DNA from: Arthrobacter sp. ATA002
GTDB lineage: Bacteria > Actinomycetota > Actinomycetes > Actinomycetales > Micrococcaceae
NCBI RefSeq assembly: GCF_026898095.1
Contig: NZ_CP114015.1
Location: 806,001 to 870,000 of the forward strand
Reading direction: 5' to 3'
DNA: 64,000 nucleotides
The notes beneath the pieces were generated by a model that saw only the letters and a program-made list of their open reading frames with translations, made no database searches and was not told the DNA's origin. The position numbers and the translations under genes were made by a program. How positions within the stretch are numbered: position 1 is the stretch's first letter; each line of letters starts with the position of its first letter. Of this stretch, positions 55,575 to 64,000 are shown in pieces.

Positions 55575-56844
55575 GTGCCCAGACTCCTCGCCGACCTCAC
55601 ACCCTGCGCGAAAGCCCGGAATTCCGCCGGCTGTGGACCGGAACCGCGCTCTCCGCCGTCGGGACCCAGCTGACGCTGCTGGCCGTGAGCCTGGAGGTGT
55701 ATTCGCTGACCGAATCCACCTTCTACGTGGGCCTGCTGGGATTGGTGGGGCTGGTGCCGCTGGTGGTGGCGGGCCTCTACGGCGGCTCCATCGTGGACGC
55801 CTATGACCGCCGCAAGGTGGCCCTTTCTCGTCGATCCTCCTGTGGCTGTCCACGATCGGCATTGCCGCCCAGGCGTGGGCTGGCCTGGGCAACATTTGGG
55901 TGCTCTACGCTCTGGTTGCGGTGAACGCCGGTGCCAGCGGCCTGAACCACCCGGCCCGCAGCGCCATTATTCCGCGCCTGGTCCGTCCCGAGCTGCTGCC
56001 GGCGGCTAACGCCCTGAGCATGATCACCTTTGGGCTGGCCATGACCGCCGGTCCATTGCTGGCCGGTGTCCTGGTGGCTCAGGTGGGCTACGGATGGACG
56101 TATACGATCGACGTCGTCACCTTCACCGCTGCGATGTGGGCGGTGTACCGGCTGCCTCCGATGCCGCCCGAGGGGGAGGTGCAGAAGGCCGGCCTGAAAT
56201 CCGTTCTCGAAGGATTCCGTTTCCTCGCCACCCGTCCGAACATCCGCATGACCTTCCTCGTGGACCTCGCGGCGATGGTGATGGCCCAGCCGCGGGCCCT
56301 GCTTCCCGCCGTCGGCGCCCTGCTGCTGGGCGGGGGAGCCACCACTGTGGGAGTACTGCTGGCAGCCACCGCCGTGGGCGCCTTTCTCGCCGGACTCTTT
56401 TCCGGACCACTGGGCACCGTGCGCCGGCAGGGGCTGGCCGTGTTGTGGTCAGTGACTGCCTGGGGCCTCTCGGTGTCCGCCTTCGGTGTGGTGGTGGTGA
56501 TGGCCGGGCAGAACGACGGCGCTGAGCCCACGGTCTGGCTGATCCCGGCCGCCGTCGCCATGGCATGTGCGGGCATTGCCGATTCGGTCAGCGGAGTCTT
56601 TCGCTCCACTATCCTGCAGTCCGCGACGCCGGACGCCATGCGCGGGCGGCTGCAGGGCGTGTTCGTGGTGGTGGTCGCCGGCGGGCCGCGCCTCGGGGAC
56701 CTGGTGGCCGGCGTCGACGCCTCCTTCCTCGGCGAAGGCTGGGCCGCGGTTATCGGCGGCGTGGTATGCATTGCGCTGGTGGGAGTCCTGGCCCGCCGGC
56801 AGCCGCAGTTCGCCCGCTATGACGCCCGCCATCCCGAGCCGTAG
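55575..56844 (+). CDS. MFS transporter, enterobactin-exporter-like (frame broken twice)
   Basis: A drug/metabolite efflux-type major facilitator of about 423 residues when repaired, with ten to twelve helices. It begins MPRLLADLTPLRESPEFRRLWTGTALSAVGTQLTLLAVSLEVYSLT and has GLLGLVGLVPLVVAGLYGGSIVDAYDRRKVAL, the conserved loop between helices 2 and 3. Two minus-one breaks are needed: at CCC 55602-55604 and at TTT 55824-55826. The GTG start at 55575 is chosen because it gives the usual N-terminus and has the leaderless -10. The family (EntS/MFS_3) includes siderophore exporters, but no siderophore genes are seen. Confidence 0.82.
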
Positions 56845-57036
56845 GATCTGGTTGCAGGGGCGTCCACCGCCGCGGTTTCCGGCGCCGGAGACCGCTTTCA
56901 GGCCCCGAACCGTGCGGAACAAGCCGGTCGGGTAAAGCGTTGAAATCGGTGGATAGACTGACGTTTCGCGGATCCGGTCATCTCCGGGATGCCACTTCCG
57001 GGCTCCGGTGCAGATCCGCTCAGGAAGGAACCCCAC

Positions 57037-57909
57037 GTGCATCAACACTTCAACGGTTTGAAGACCGCCGCGCTGTTCGGAGTCCTCTTCGCCGTACTGC
57101 TGGGCATCGGCGCCCTGCTCTCCAGCGGAACCGGAAGCTCCGCCTTCATCTGGATCTTCCTGTTCATCGGACTGGCCACCACGGCGTACAGCTACTGGAA
57201 CAGCGACAAGCTGGCGATCCGCGCCATGCGCGCGGTACCGGTCACCGAACAGCAGGCTCCGGAGATGTACCGCATCGTCCGGGAGCTCTCCGCCCGTGCC
57301 AATCAGCCCATGCCGCGGCTTTACATTTCGCCCACCATGGCTCCCAATGCCTTCGCCACCGGCCGCAACCCGCAGAACGCTGCCGTGTGCTGCACGCAGG
57401 GAATCCTGGCCCTGTTGAATGAGCGAGAACTGCGCGGGGTTCTCGGGCACGAACTCATGCACGTCTACAACCGGGACATCCTCACTTCTTCGGTGGCGGC
57501 CGCCATCGCCGGCGTGATTACCTCGCTGGGCCAGTTCCTGCTCTTCTTCGGCGGCGGCGACCGCCGCAACGCCAACCCGCTGGCCACGATCGCCATGGCC
57601 ATCCTGGCGCCGTTTGCCGCATCGCTGATCCAGATGGCGATTGGCCGGACCCGGGAATACGACGCTGACGAAGACGGCGCCAAGCTCACCGACGATCCGC
57701 TGGCGCTCGCCTCCGCCTTGCGGAAGCTGGAGACCGGTACCCAGCGCGCACCGCTGCCCGACACCGACCAGAAGCTGGCGAACGCAGCGCACCTGATGAT
57801 CGCGAACCCGTTCCGCAACGGCGTCCGCGGCCTGCTGGCGACCCATCCGCCGATGGCCGACCGCATCCGCCGGCTGGAAAACATGGCCGGGCGTCCGCTC
57901 GGATCCTGA
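57037..57909 (+). CDS. htpX: Zinc metalloprotease HtpX
   Basis: A 290-residue membrane protease for damaged membrane proteins. Two N-terminal hydrophobic segments (about 10-30 and 36-52), active-site HELMH (138-142) in [15 protein letters not shown], and the third ligand Glu in [11 protein letters not shown]; two further hydrophobic segments lie between. The GTG at 57037 has AAGGAA about eight bases upstream; 16 residues of a longer frame are discarded. A TAGACT box at 56954-56959 may be its promoter, giving a leader of about 70 bases. Confidence 0.93.
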   Translation: MHQHFNGLKTAALFGVLFAVLLGIGALLSSGTGSSAFIWIFLFIGLATTAYSYWNSDKLAIRAMRAVPVTEQQAPEMYRIVRELSARANQPMPRLYISPTMAPNAFATGRNPQNAAVCCTQGILALLNERELRGVLGHELMHVYNRDILTSSVAAAIAGVITSLGQFLLFFGGGDRRNANPLATIAMAILAPFAASLIQMAIGRTREYDADEDGAKLTDDPLALASALRKLETGTQRAPLPDTDQKLANAAHLMIANPFRNGVRGLLATHPPMADRIRRLENMAGRPLGS

Positions 57910-57961
57910 CACCGGTGCTTCCGTCCCCGGCCGGTACCGCCGCCGGCTGGCGGACGGAAGG

Positions 57962-57967
57962 TAGGCT
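57962..57967 (+). promoter_or_regulatory. -10 element (TAGGCT) seven bases before the phosphatase start
   Basis: TAGGCT, seven bases, then ATG; no Shine-Dalgarno is convincing, so a leaderless message is likely. Confidence 0.45.
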
Positions 57968-57974
57968 CGGAGCC

Positions 57975-58655
57975 ATGCGCCTCATCCTCATCCGCCACGG
58001 ACAGACTCCCTCCAACGAGCACCATTTCCTCGACACCGATGTCCCCGGCCCGGGGTTGACGGAGCTGGGCCTTGCCCAGGCCGCTGCCCTGCCGGACGCC
58101 CTGGGGCATGAGCCCATTGACGGCATCTTTGCCTCCAACCTGGTCCGCACCCAGCTCACCGCCGCACCCTTGGCCGCTGCGCTGGAGCTCCCGGTCAGCA
58201 TCCGCGACGGGCTGCGGGAAATCTCCGCGGGCGAGCTGGAAATGCGCAACGACCGCGACGCCGTCACCGCCTACCTCAAGACCGTCTACAGCTGGGTCAA
58301 GGGAGACCTGGGCGTGTACATGCCCGGTGGGCCGGACGGCCACGAAACGTTTGCGCGGTTTGATGCCGTTATCGATGAATTACACGCAGCCGGGTTGAAA
58401 AGCCCGGTGGTGGTCAGCCACGGTGCGATGATCCGCGCGTGGTGCACGGCACGGGCCGAAAACGTGGAACCGGACTTCATTGTGGAGAATGCGCTGAGCA
58501 ACACCGGTATGGCGGTCATGGAATCAGTGCCCGCGGGCGACGGCGGCACACCCGGCTCCTGGAACCTTCTCACCTGGATGGGCGAGGCGGTGGGCGGCCG
58601 GGCGCTGCGTGACTATGGCGAGGACGGCCCCGCCGGCGAGGACGTGAAGCTCTGA
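57975..58655 (+). CDS. Histidine phosphatase (phosphoglycerate mutase family) protein
   Basis: A 226-residue phosphatase. The phospho-acceptor His is in LILIRHGQTPSN at the very N-terminus (RHG, residues 7-9), the second His in VVVSHGAMIRAW (near 155), and the Arg/Glu pair in SNLVRTQLTA and GLREISAGELE. Start ATG 57975 as supported by the N-terminal motif. It is not a glycolytic mutase by length and sequence; a general acid phosphatase is more likely. Lone gene after htpX. Confidence 0.87.
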   Translation: MRLILIRHGQTPSNEHHFLDTDVPGPGLTELGLAQAAALPDALGHEPIDGIFASNLVRTQLTAAPLAAALELPVSIRDGLREISAGELEMRNDRDAVTAYLKTVYSWVKGDLGVYMPGGPDGHETFARFDAVIDELHAAGLKSPVVVSHGAMIRAWCTARAENVEPDFIVENALSNTGMAVMESVPAGDGGTPGSWNLLTWMGEAVGGRALRDYGEDGPAGEDVKL

Positions 58656-58672
58656 AGGTCCCGCGTCCTGTC

Positions 58673-59275
58673 CTACCGGGGATTTGCCCGCTGGTAGCTG
58701 GTGCAGGTCTGAGAGAATTCGCGGAGTGTCGACGAGTCTCCGAGCTTGGCCGGCTGAATGACCGAAGCCACGACAACTTCGGGGGACTGGTGGTGGGCGA
58801 TTATGGCAGGAAGGGTCGGATATTTCTCCAGTTCGGTGACCGCGTCGGCGGTCCGCTGCCGGTCTCCGGTGTCCTCGGCGTTAATGAACTCGCCCATCCA
58901 GGCGCACAGCCAGTATTCCGAGACTGCAACGTCATGGACCCCCTCCTCAATCATGGCGTCCCGGGGAAGGGAATCGGTGGCGAAGTTTTCATCGGACCAG
59001 ACAACGCCGTCCGGCAATTCTTCCGGGAACCGTTCCCGGGCCGCCAGGACCGCTGCCGGGATTTCGTCCACCCCCATGAAAGAAGACGTTGGTACCGGTA
59101 GGGAGCCTGTGGCCGGCACCCCGGCGGTTTCGGTGCCCTCGATGACGGCGAAATCCGTTGCCCCAGCACCCGGTTCTGCCCGCCCCTGCTGAGCCGGCGG
59201 TGCGGCGCACCCCGCCGCGGCAGCTGCGGCGGCGGTAAGGAGGCCTACCGCTGAAACACGGCTGCGAGCTTTCAT
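58673..59275 (-). CDS. Putative secreted lipoprotein
   Basis: A 200-residue protein with a lipoprotein signal: MKARSRVSAVGLLTAAAAAAAGC, the lipobox ending at Cys 23, then an Ala/Pro/Gln/Gly linker. The mature part has FMGVDEIPAAVLAARERFPEELPDGVVWS, a W-containing LCAWMGEFINAED and a C-terminal Cys (FSQTC). No family recognised. It overlaps nothing and is convergent with the phosphatase gene (17 bases between stops). Confidence 0.75.
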   Translation of the reverse strand: MKARSRVSAVGLLTAAAAAAAGCAAPPAQQGRAEPGAGATDFAVIEGTETAGVPATGSLPVPTSSFMGVDEIPAAVLAARERFPEELPDGVVWSDENFATDSLPRDAMIEEGVHDVAVSEYWLCAWMGEFINAEDTGDRQRTADAVTELEKYPTLPAIIAHHQSPEVVVASVIQPAKLGDSSTLREFSQTCTSYQRANPR

Positions 59276-59344
59276 GGTTCTCCATTCCCGGTGCAGGCCC
59301 GGTGGCCGCCCTTAGCTGAAGTGTAACCACGGGCACAACATCGC

Positions 59345-59393
59345 AACGACGACGGCGCCGCACCCCGCCAGGGGGAGCGGCGCCGTCGTCGTT
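59345..59393 (-). terminator. Hairpin terminator downstream of yajQ
   Basis: A perfect 17-bp stem (59345-59361 with 59377-59393), loop of 15 bases, in the direction of yajQ transcription. Confidence 0.8.
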
Positions 59394-59430
59394 CTGCTGC
59401 TGCCCGAAGGCAGCTCAAGTCGCAGAAACC

Positions 59431-59922
59431 CTAGCGGTAGTTGATGAACTGCAGGTCCACGTCCAGGTCGGCGCCCTTGAGCAGGGCCATGGTGGCCTGC
59501 AGGTCGTCGCGGGATTTGGAGGTTACGCGCAGCTCGTCGCCCTGGATCCGGGAGTTCACGCCCTTGGGGCCTTCGTCGCGGATGATCTTGTTGATCTTCT
59601 TCGCCTGGTCCTGGGCGATGCCTTCCTTCATGGAGGCCTCGATCCGGTATTCCTTGCCGGAGGCGAACGGCTCGCCGGCGTCGAGGGACTTCAGCGAAAT
59701 GCCGCGCTTGACCAGCTTGGACTGCAGGACGTCGAGGACAGCCTTGACGCGTTCCTCGGAGTTGGCCTTCATGAGGATGTTCTCTCCGCTGAAGTCCACT
59801 TCGGCGCCGACACCCTTGAAGTCGTAGCGCTGGGCCAGCTCCTTCTGCGCCTGGTTCAGGGCGTTGGCGACTTCCTGTTTGTCGATCTTGCTCACAACAT
59901 CAAATGATGACTCGCTGGCCAT
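59431..59922 (-). CDS. yajQ: YajQ family cyclic-di-GMP-binding/nucleotide-binding protein
   Basis: A 163-residue UPF0234/YajQ protein. It begins [37 protein letters not shown] and ends [23 protein letters not shown], both diagnostic. Contains [13 protein letters not shown] and [29 protein letters not shown]. The ATG has AAGGAGC upstream. YajQ proteins bind nucleotides or RNA; exact role in actinobacteria is not known. A long in-frame extension exists upstream but is not coding. Confidence 0.95.
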   Translation of the reverse strand: MASESSFDVVSKIDKQEVANALNQAQKELAQRYDFKGVGAEVDFSGENILMKANSEERVKAVLDVLQSKLVKRGISLKSLDAGEPFASGKEYRIEASMKEGIAQDQAKKINKIIRDEGPKGVNSRIQGDELRVTSKSRDDLQATMALLKGADLDVDLQFINYR

Positions 59923-60049
59923 GTGTGCTCCTTGCAGTAGTTTTTTCTCCTGCGTCCAGCCTAGTAGCTCTGGGCATCCGTGGCAGCCTTCACAGGCTGC
60001 ACTCAGGGTATGCCGGGACTTGTCCCATTTTTCCGGCCACAGTAGCGGG

Positions 60050-60405
60050 GTGAGCAACACAGAAAAGCCCTTGGCAGTATCCCGCCACCGGCGCACCCAT
60101 CTCGGCAAACTGCGCATAGCTGCGGCAGGATCGGTCCTGGCCGCGGTCTCCATCACGGGAGTGGGGGCCGCGGCAGCTCCGGCCTCCGCCGCGGACCTGC
60201 GGTCCTTTCTGGCACCGCTGGACCGGCCGGGCGAAGCTGCCGGCAGCCTCGCGGGCACGGGGAGGACACCGAAGCCTCCGGCGAAGGACGGCTGCTGGGA
60301 ATCCGTGAAGATTTGGCGAACGCCGTCGCCTGGGGATCCGTGACCCAGCAGCAGGCCGACCGGTTCTACGCCCAGATGCAGTCCCGGATTGCCCGCGGAC
60401 TGTAG
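60050..60405 (+). CDS. Small secreted protein with Sec signal (frame broken once)
   Basis: About 118 residues when repaired. The signal peptide runs from the GTG start: [36 protein letters not shown] with cleavage near residue 48. The first frame continues to [10 protein letters not shown]; after a minus-one shift at about 60250-60265 the rest reads [47 protein letters not shown]. That ending is coherent and ends at TAG 60403. No family recognised. The protein is not convincingly homologous to anything else in the window. Confidence 0.6.
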
Positions 60406-60529
60406 CCCGGGCCGGCATCGGCGGCCCGGGAACGCCGGTTCCCGCAGCCGATTCGTATCTTGGGCAAAAGTTCTGTAAAGTTGTTTAGGCCGCAGTCGCT
60501 TGCGGCAGTCTTCCTCACCGAAGATGTTC

Positions 60530-60611
60530 GGCAGATTACCCGAGCGGCCAAAGGGGGCTGACTGTAAATCAGCTGGCAACGCCTTCACTGGTTCGAATCC
60601 AGTATCTGCCA
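60530..60611 (+). tRNA. tRNA-Tyr (GTA)
   Basis: Acceptor arms GGCAGAT and ATCTGCC pair perfectly; the anticodon loop CTGTAAA (60562-60568) gives anticodon GTA at 60564-60566; the T arm holds GGTTCGAATCC. The extra length of the variable region fits a class II tRNA-Tyr. The 3' CCA is not encoded (A then CCG). Confidence 0.97.
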
Positions 60612-60621
60612 CCGAACGGGG

Positions 60622-60662
60622 AAAACCCGCTCCGCCAGAAAATTGGCCGGGGCGGGTTTTTT
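60622..60662 (+). terminator. Terminator after tRNA-Tyr
   Basis: AAAACCCGC (60622-60630) pairs with GCGGGTTTT (60652-60660), followed by TT, eleven bases after the tRNA. Confidence 0.88.
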
Positions 60663-60735
60663 CTTGCCCGCGGACGTCTTGACCGGGGCCTTCACCGCTG
60701 AGCGAACATATAGAGACATCTCCACCGGCGCCGGA

Positions 60736-60741
60736 TAGCGT
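60736..60741 (+). promoter_or_regulatory. -10 element (TAGCGT) six bases before the thioredoxin start
   Basis: TAGCGT then GGAGGG then ATG; the six-base gap may also act as a Shine-Dalgarno. Confidence 0.35.
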
Positions 60742-60747
60742 GGAGGG

Positions 60748-61146
60748 ATGGCAACTATCGACATCACCGAGGCAACGTTCCCCGAGACCATTGAGGAAAA
60801 CGACATTGTGTTCGTGGACTTCTGGGCGGACTGGTGCGGCCCGTGCAAGCAGTTCGCGCCGGTGTACGACGCCGTTTCCCAGCAGCACGAGGACATCACC
60901 TTCGCGAAGGTGGACACCGAAGCAGAGCAGGGACTGGCAGCTGCCGCGGGCATCACCTCCATCCCCACGCTGATGGCTTTCCGCGAGAAGGTCCTGGTCT
61001 TTTCCCAGCCCGGCGCGCTCAACGCCTCCCAGTTCAGCGAACTGGTGGAAGCGGTCAAGGGCTTGGACATGAAGGGCGTCCACGAGCAGATCGCCGCCCA
61101 GGAAAACGGACAGGCCGCTGCCGGTTCAGACGGACAGGCAAGCTAA
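60748..61146 (+). CDS. Thioredoxin
   Basis: A 132-residue thioredoxin-fold protein. Redox site WCGPCKQF (Cys30, Cys33) in [23 protein letters not shown]; cis-Pro in [13 protein letters not shown]. It has a C-terminal extension of about 25 residues ([22 protein letters not shown]) beyond a standard thioredoxin. Cytoplasmic; no signal peptide. Terminator follows. Confidence 0.94.
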   Translation: MATIDITEATFPETIEENDIVFVDFWADWCGPCKQFAPVYDAVSQQHEDITFAKVDTEAEQGLAAAAGITSIPTLMAFREKVLVFSQPGALNASQFSELVEAVKGLDMKGVHEQIAAQENGQAAAGSDGQAS

Positions 61147-61190
61147 GTCAACCTTCCGCCCATGGATGTTCGTCCGCTCCTGCGGACGTG

Positions 61191-61230
61191 AAAGCCGTGC
61201 AGAGCCCCACCGGGCCTGCACGGCTTTTTT
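61191..61230 (+). terminator. Terminator after thioredoxin
   Basis: AAAGCCGTGCAG (61191-61202) pairs with CTGCACGGCTTT (61216-61227), then TTT. A smaller GTCCGC/GCGGAC hairpin (61172-61187) precedes it. Confidence 0.92.
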
Positions 61231-61378
61231 ATGTTCTCCTGCACCCTGTTCCCGGCTCCCCCGGCAGCGGTAGTGTCGTACCCACCTTGGACGGAGCCGG
61301 TGCCCGCCGGCCATACCGGCGGGCACCGGCCGCCCGTGAGGCTCACAGTCAAAGACGATTAGAGCGAGGCGAAAACCC

Positions 61379-62595
61379 ATGAGCGGAAACCGCGGAGTTG
61401 CCTACATCGAGCCCGGTGTGGTGGAAGTGCAGGACATCGACTATCCCACGTTTGAACTGCGGGACGGGCCCGGGGTCAATCCGGCCAACATAGGCCGCAA
61501 AGTACCCCACGGCGCCATCCTGAAAGTTGTCACCACCAACATCTGCGGGTCGGACCAGCACATGGTCCGAGGCCGCACCACGGCCCGCCCAACCTGATCC
61601 TCGGACACGAGATCACCGGGGAAATCGTGGAAACTGGTCCGGACGTCGAGTTCCTCTCGGTTGGAGACCTGGTTTCGGTGCCCTTCAATATTTCCTGCGG
61701 GCGCTGCCGGAACTGCAAGGAGCGGAAAACCGGAATCTGTTTGAACGTCAACCCGGACCGTCCCGGAAGCGCATACGGGTACGTTGACATGGGTGGCTGG
61801 GTAGGCGGGCAGGCCGAGTACGTCCTGGTTCCGTATGCGGACTGGAACCTGCTGCGGTTCCCGGATAAAGACCAGGCGATGGAGAAAATCCTGGACCTGA
61901 CGATGCTCTCGGATATCTTCCCCACCGGCTACCACGGCGCCGTCACGGCAGGAACACGCGTGGGGTCCACGGTCTACATTGCCGGTGCCGGCCCGGTAGG
62001 GCTGGCCGCCGCCGCCAGCGCCCAGCTGCTGGGCGCCGCCGTCGTTATCGTGGGTGACCTCAACGGGGAGCGGCTGGCCCAGGCGCGCAGCTTTGGCTGC
62101 GAAACGGTGGACGTGTCCAAGGGGGATCCCAGGGATCAGATCGAACAGCTCCTGGGCGTGCCCGAGGTGGACTGCGCAGTGGACGCCGTCGGCTTCGAAG
62201 CGCGGGGACACGGGGACGGATCTGCGACGGAAGCACCCGCGACAGTGCTCAACTCCCTCATGGACATTACCGCGGCCGGCGGTGCGCTCGGCATCCCGGG
62301 CCTGTACGTCACCGGTGATCCCGGCGGCATTGACGAGGCAGCCAAGGTGGGCTCGCTGTCCCTGAACCTCGGGGCGGGCTGGGCGAAGTCGCTCGCCTTC
62401 ACCACCGGACAGTGTCCGGTCATGAAGTACAACCGGGACCTGATGATGGCCATCCTGCATGACAGGGTGCAGATCGCCAAGGCCGTGAACGCGACGACCA
62501 TCAGCCTGGACCAGGCACCGGAGTCCTACCGCGAGTTCGATTCCGGGGTGGCCCGGAAGTACGTCATTGACCCGCACGGGATGGTGCGCGCGTAG
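61379..62595 (+). CDS. Zn-dependent dehydrogenase, glutathione-independent formaldehyde dehydrogenase (FdhA) type (frame broken once)
   Basis: A medium-chain dehydrogenase of about 405 residues when repaired. Catalytic zinc: Cys56 in TNICGSDQHMVRGRTTA and GHEITGEIVETG; structural zinc: CGRCRNCKERKTGIC; NAD site: YIAGAGPVGLAAAASAQLLGA. The sequence NRGVAYIEPGVVEVQDIDYPTF at the N-terminus and the ending KYVIDPHGMVRA fit FdhA-type (Pseudomonas putida formaldehyde dehydrogenase) enzymes. A minus-one shift is needed at about 61588-61594 (ACGGCCCGCCC). In actinobacteria such enzymes may use other thiol cofactors or oxidise other aldehydes. Confidence 0.88.
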
Positions 62596-62900
62596 GGGAG
62601 GGCCGGCACGGCTGGACCGGGCCGGTTAATCAACTGAAGCACACGCTGGCCAACTGCAGCACAGCCCAAGGGCCGGAACCGTACGGTTTCGGCCCTTGGC
62701 GTGCGCCCCGCGACGTGGTGTCTTCCGCTGCTTCCGGGCCGGGACGTACAGTCGAATGGCCGGGATTTCCCGCCGTATCCGGGCCCCGGCGGCCGTCCAT
62801 CCACTCACCACTGCAGCGTTGGAAACGGGGATGTCATGTCCGCTCGCGTGCCTGCCGATTACCTTTCTCCCAAACAGTCCGCAACCTGCGGGGTTCGGCC
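62596..62900. other. Intergenic region between FdhA-type gene and Amt
   Basis: Contains a hairpin at 62666-62699 (CCAAGGGCCGGAACCG paired with a near-perfect complement, one G-U, loop TA), likely the terminator of the dehydrogenase gene. The remaining 200 bases hold no coding region or recognisable operator. No GlnR or AmtR box was found. Confidence 0.6.
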
Positions 62901-64000
62901 ATGAACGGGGCGGATACCGCCTGGGTTCTGGTCTGCGCCGGCCTGGTCCTGTTCATGACTCCGGGGCTGGCGCTCTTTTACGGCGGGATGGTTCCGGTCC
63001 GGAATGTCCTGACCATGATGATGCAGAACATCATTCCGCTGGGAATCATCACCGTCACGTGGGTGCTCGTGGGGTACACGCTGGCTTTCAGCAACAGGGG
63101 AAATTCACTGGTTGGCGAGTTTGATGCTTTTGCCCTGATTGGTGTCGACACCCCCCAGTTCCACACGGTGGCGGCGGGAGTGACCATTCCCGCGCTCGCC
63201 TTTGTCGCCTATCAGATGATGTTTGCCATCATTACCCCGGCGCTGCTGACCGGAGCCACCGCCGGCCGGCTCAAGTTCGCCGGCTGGACGGTGTTCCTTG
63301 CGGCCTGGTCCATCCTGGTTTATCCGCAGGTGGCCCGCTGGCTGTGGCATCCGAAGGGGTGGCTCGCGGAGCTGGGCGCGCAGGACTGGGCCGGTGGAAT
63401 GGTGGTGCACGCCTCCGCGGGAGGTGCAGCCATCGCGGTCCTGCTGGTGGTGGGGCGGCGCCACGGCTGGCCAAACCTGAAAACCTCGCCGAACAACCTG
63501 CCGCTCATGCTGGTGGGCACCGGCATCCTGTGGTTCGGCTGGTTCGGGTTCAACGCCGGAGACGGCCTGCAGGCCAATGACATTGCCGCACAGGCCCTGA
63601 TCAACACGCATATTGCCGGCGGCGCGGCGATGCTGACCTGGCTGCTGGTGGAACGGCTCAGCAGCGGACACTCCACGCTGGTGGGCGCCGCCTCGGGCGC
63701 CATCGCCGGGCTGGCGACCATTACCCCGTGCGCCGGGTTCGTCAGCACCGGAGCGGCCCTGCTGATTGGGTTGATCGCCGGCTGCGTATGCTGCTTCGCC
63801 GTGCGGCTCAAACATGTCTTCAAGTACGACGACGCCCTGGACGTCATTGCCGTCCACTTTGTCGGCGGGGTGCTCGGGTCGCTGCTGCTGGGGTTCTTCG
63901 CGGACAGCACCGTCAACGCGGTGGGCGAGGACGGCCTATTCACCGGCGGCGGGGGAGTGCTTCTCTGGCACCAGATCGTCGCAGTGGTCTGCGTGGTCCT
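62901..64000 (+). CDS. amt: Ammonium transporter, Amt/MEP/Rh family, 3' end cut off
   Basis: The reading frame is open from the ATG at 62901 to the window end (366 codons). It encodes an ammonium channel with the usual blocks: VLVCAGLVLFMTPGLALFYGGMVPVRNVL, then MQNIIPLGIITVTWVLVGYTLAF, FVAYQMMFAIITPALLTGA, YPQVARWLWHPKGWL, and the conserved DWAGGMVVHASAGGAAIAVL with the pore His and Asp; AVHFVGGVLGSLLLG carries the second pore His. The expected downstream glnK lies outside the window. The frame is uninterrupted. Confidence 0.95.
   Translation, partial: MNGADTAWVLVCAGLVLFMTPGLALFYGGMVPVRNVLTMMMQNIIPLGIITVTWVLVGYTLAFSNRGNSLVGEFDAFALIGVDTPQFHTVAAGVTIPALAFVAYQMMFAIITPALLTGATAGRLKFAGWTVFLAAWSILVYPQVARWLWHPKGWLAELGAQDWAGGMVVHASAGGAAIAVLLVVGRRHGWPNLKTSPNNLPLMLVGTGILWFGWFGFNAGDGLQANDIAAQALINTHIAGGAAMLTWLLVERLSSGHSTLVGAASGAIAGLATITPCAGFVSTGAALLIGLIAGCVCCFAVRLKHVFKYDDALDVIAVHFVGGVLGSLLLGFFADSTVNAVGEDGLFTGGGGVLLWHQIVAVVCVV

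Noticed and set aside
55575-56844. Siderophore export system
   Set aside because: Only the transporter resembles exporters; no siderophore synthesis or uptake genes are seen.
60500-60682. A 60-codon open frame over the tRNA
   Set aside because: It spans the tRNA-Tyr gene and its terminator; typical spurious tRNA translation.

Overview
The window is a 64 kb piece of a high-GC chromosome from an actinobacterium, most likely a yellow-pigmented Arthrobacter-like member of the Micrococcaceae. The evidence is a C50 carotenoid (decaprenoxanthin-type) operon, a menaquinone operon with a MenJ-like reductase, DUF4193 and YtxH-like proteins, GTG/TTG starts with 4-bp ATGA/GTGA gene overlaps, TANNNT -10 boxes placed directly before start codons, and an LAxTG cell-wall sorting signal. 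I identify 59 protein genes and one tRNA (Tyr, GTA). I see no prophage, insertion sequence, rRNA or CRISPR array. The first gene (BCCT transporter) and the last gene (ammonium transporter) are cut by the window ends.

Layout. 1-5 kb: BCCT transporter, SDR oxidoreductase, NAD-dependent epimerase and an OpgB/sulfatase-like membrane enzyme. 5.4-10 kb: a HisC-like aminotransferase followed by two different ThDP-dependent enzymes; this is the least explained metabolic block. 10-20 kb: menaquinone genes (menD; menF; menG-menJ-prenyl diphosphate synthase) interrupted by an amino-acid ABC transporter with two tandem paralogous binding proteins and an ARG-box-like palindrome in its promoter. 20-22 kb: HIT protein, SUKH-like protein, DUF1089 protein and a 31-bp repeat array. 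22-31.5 kb: a putrescine catabolic region (PucR regulator, aminobutyraldehyde dehydrogenase, GabT, TetR regulator, putrescine oxidase, universal stress protein, APC permease) that would convert putrescine to GABA and succinate semialdehyde. 31.7-36 kb: an Ala-rich secreted CAP-domain protein, RarD and a ferredoxin-NADP reductase. 36-41 kb: an alcohol/aldehyde oxidation module (GAF regulator, ExaC-type dehydrogenase, Zn alcohol dehydrogenase, DUF779). 41-44 kb: YtxH-like protein, DUF4193, and a TerC membrane protein behind a yybP-ykoY-type (Mn2+) riboswitch candidate. 44-51 kb: glycosyltransferase, idi, and crtE-B-I-Ye-Yf-Eb. 51-57 kb: katA with its fur-family regulator and operator, two alpha/beta hydrolases, a metallo-beta-lactamase fold hydrolase and an MFS transporter. 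57-64 kb: HtpX, a histidine phosphatase, a lipoprotein, YajQ, tRNA-Tyr, thioredoxin, an FdhA-type dehydrogenase and Amt.

A general caution: 15 of the 59 protein genes carry one or two apparent single-base frameshifts (18 sites, 16 of them net one-base losses, mostly in runs of 3-5 identical bases), and a 16th is broken by a perfect 26-bp tandem duplication. Both halves of each gene keep good family similarity, so these look mainly like uncorrected sequencing errors and not mass pseudogenisation. I therefore annotate the reconstructed genes and state where the frame breaks.
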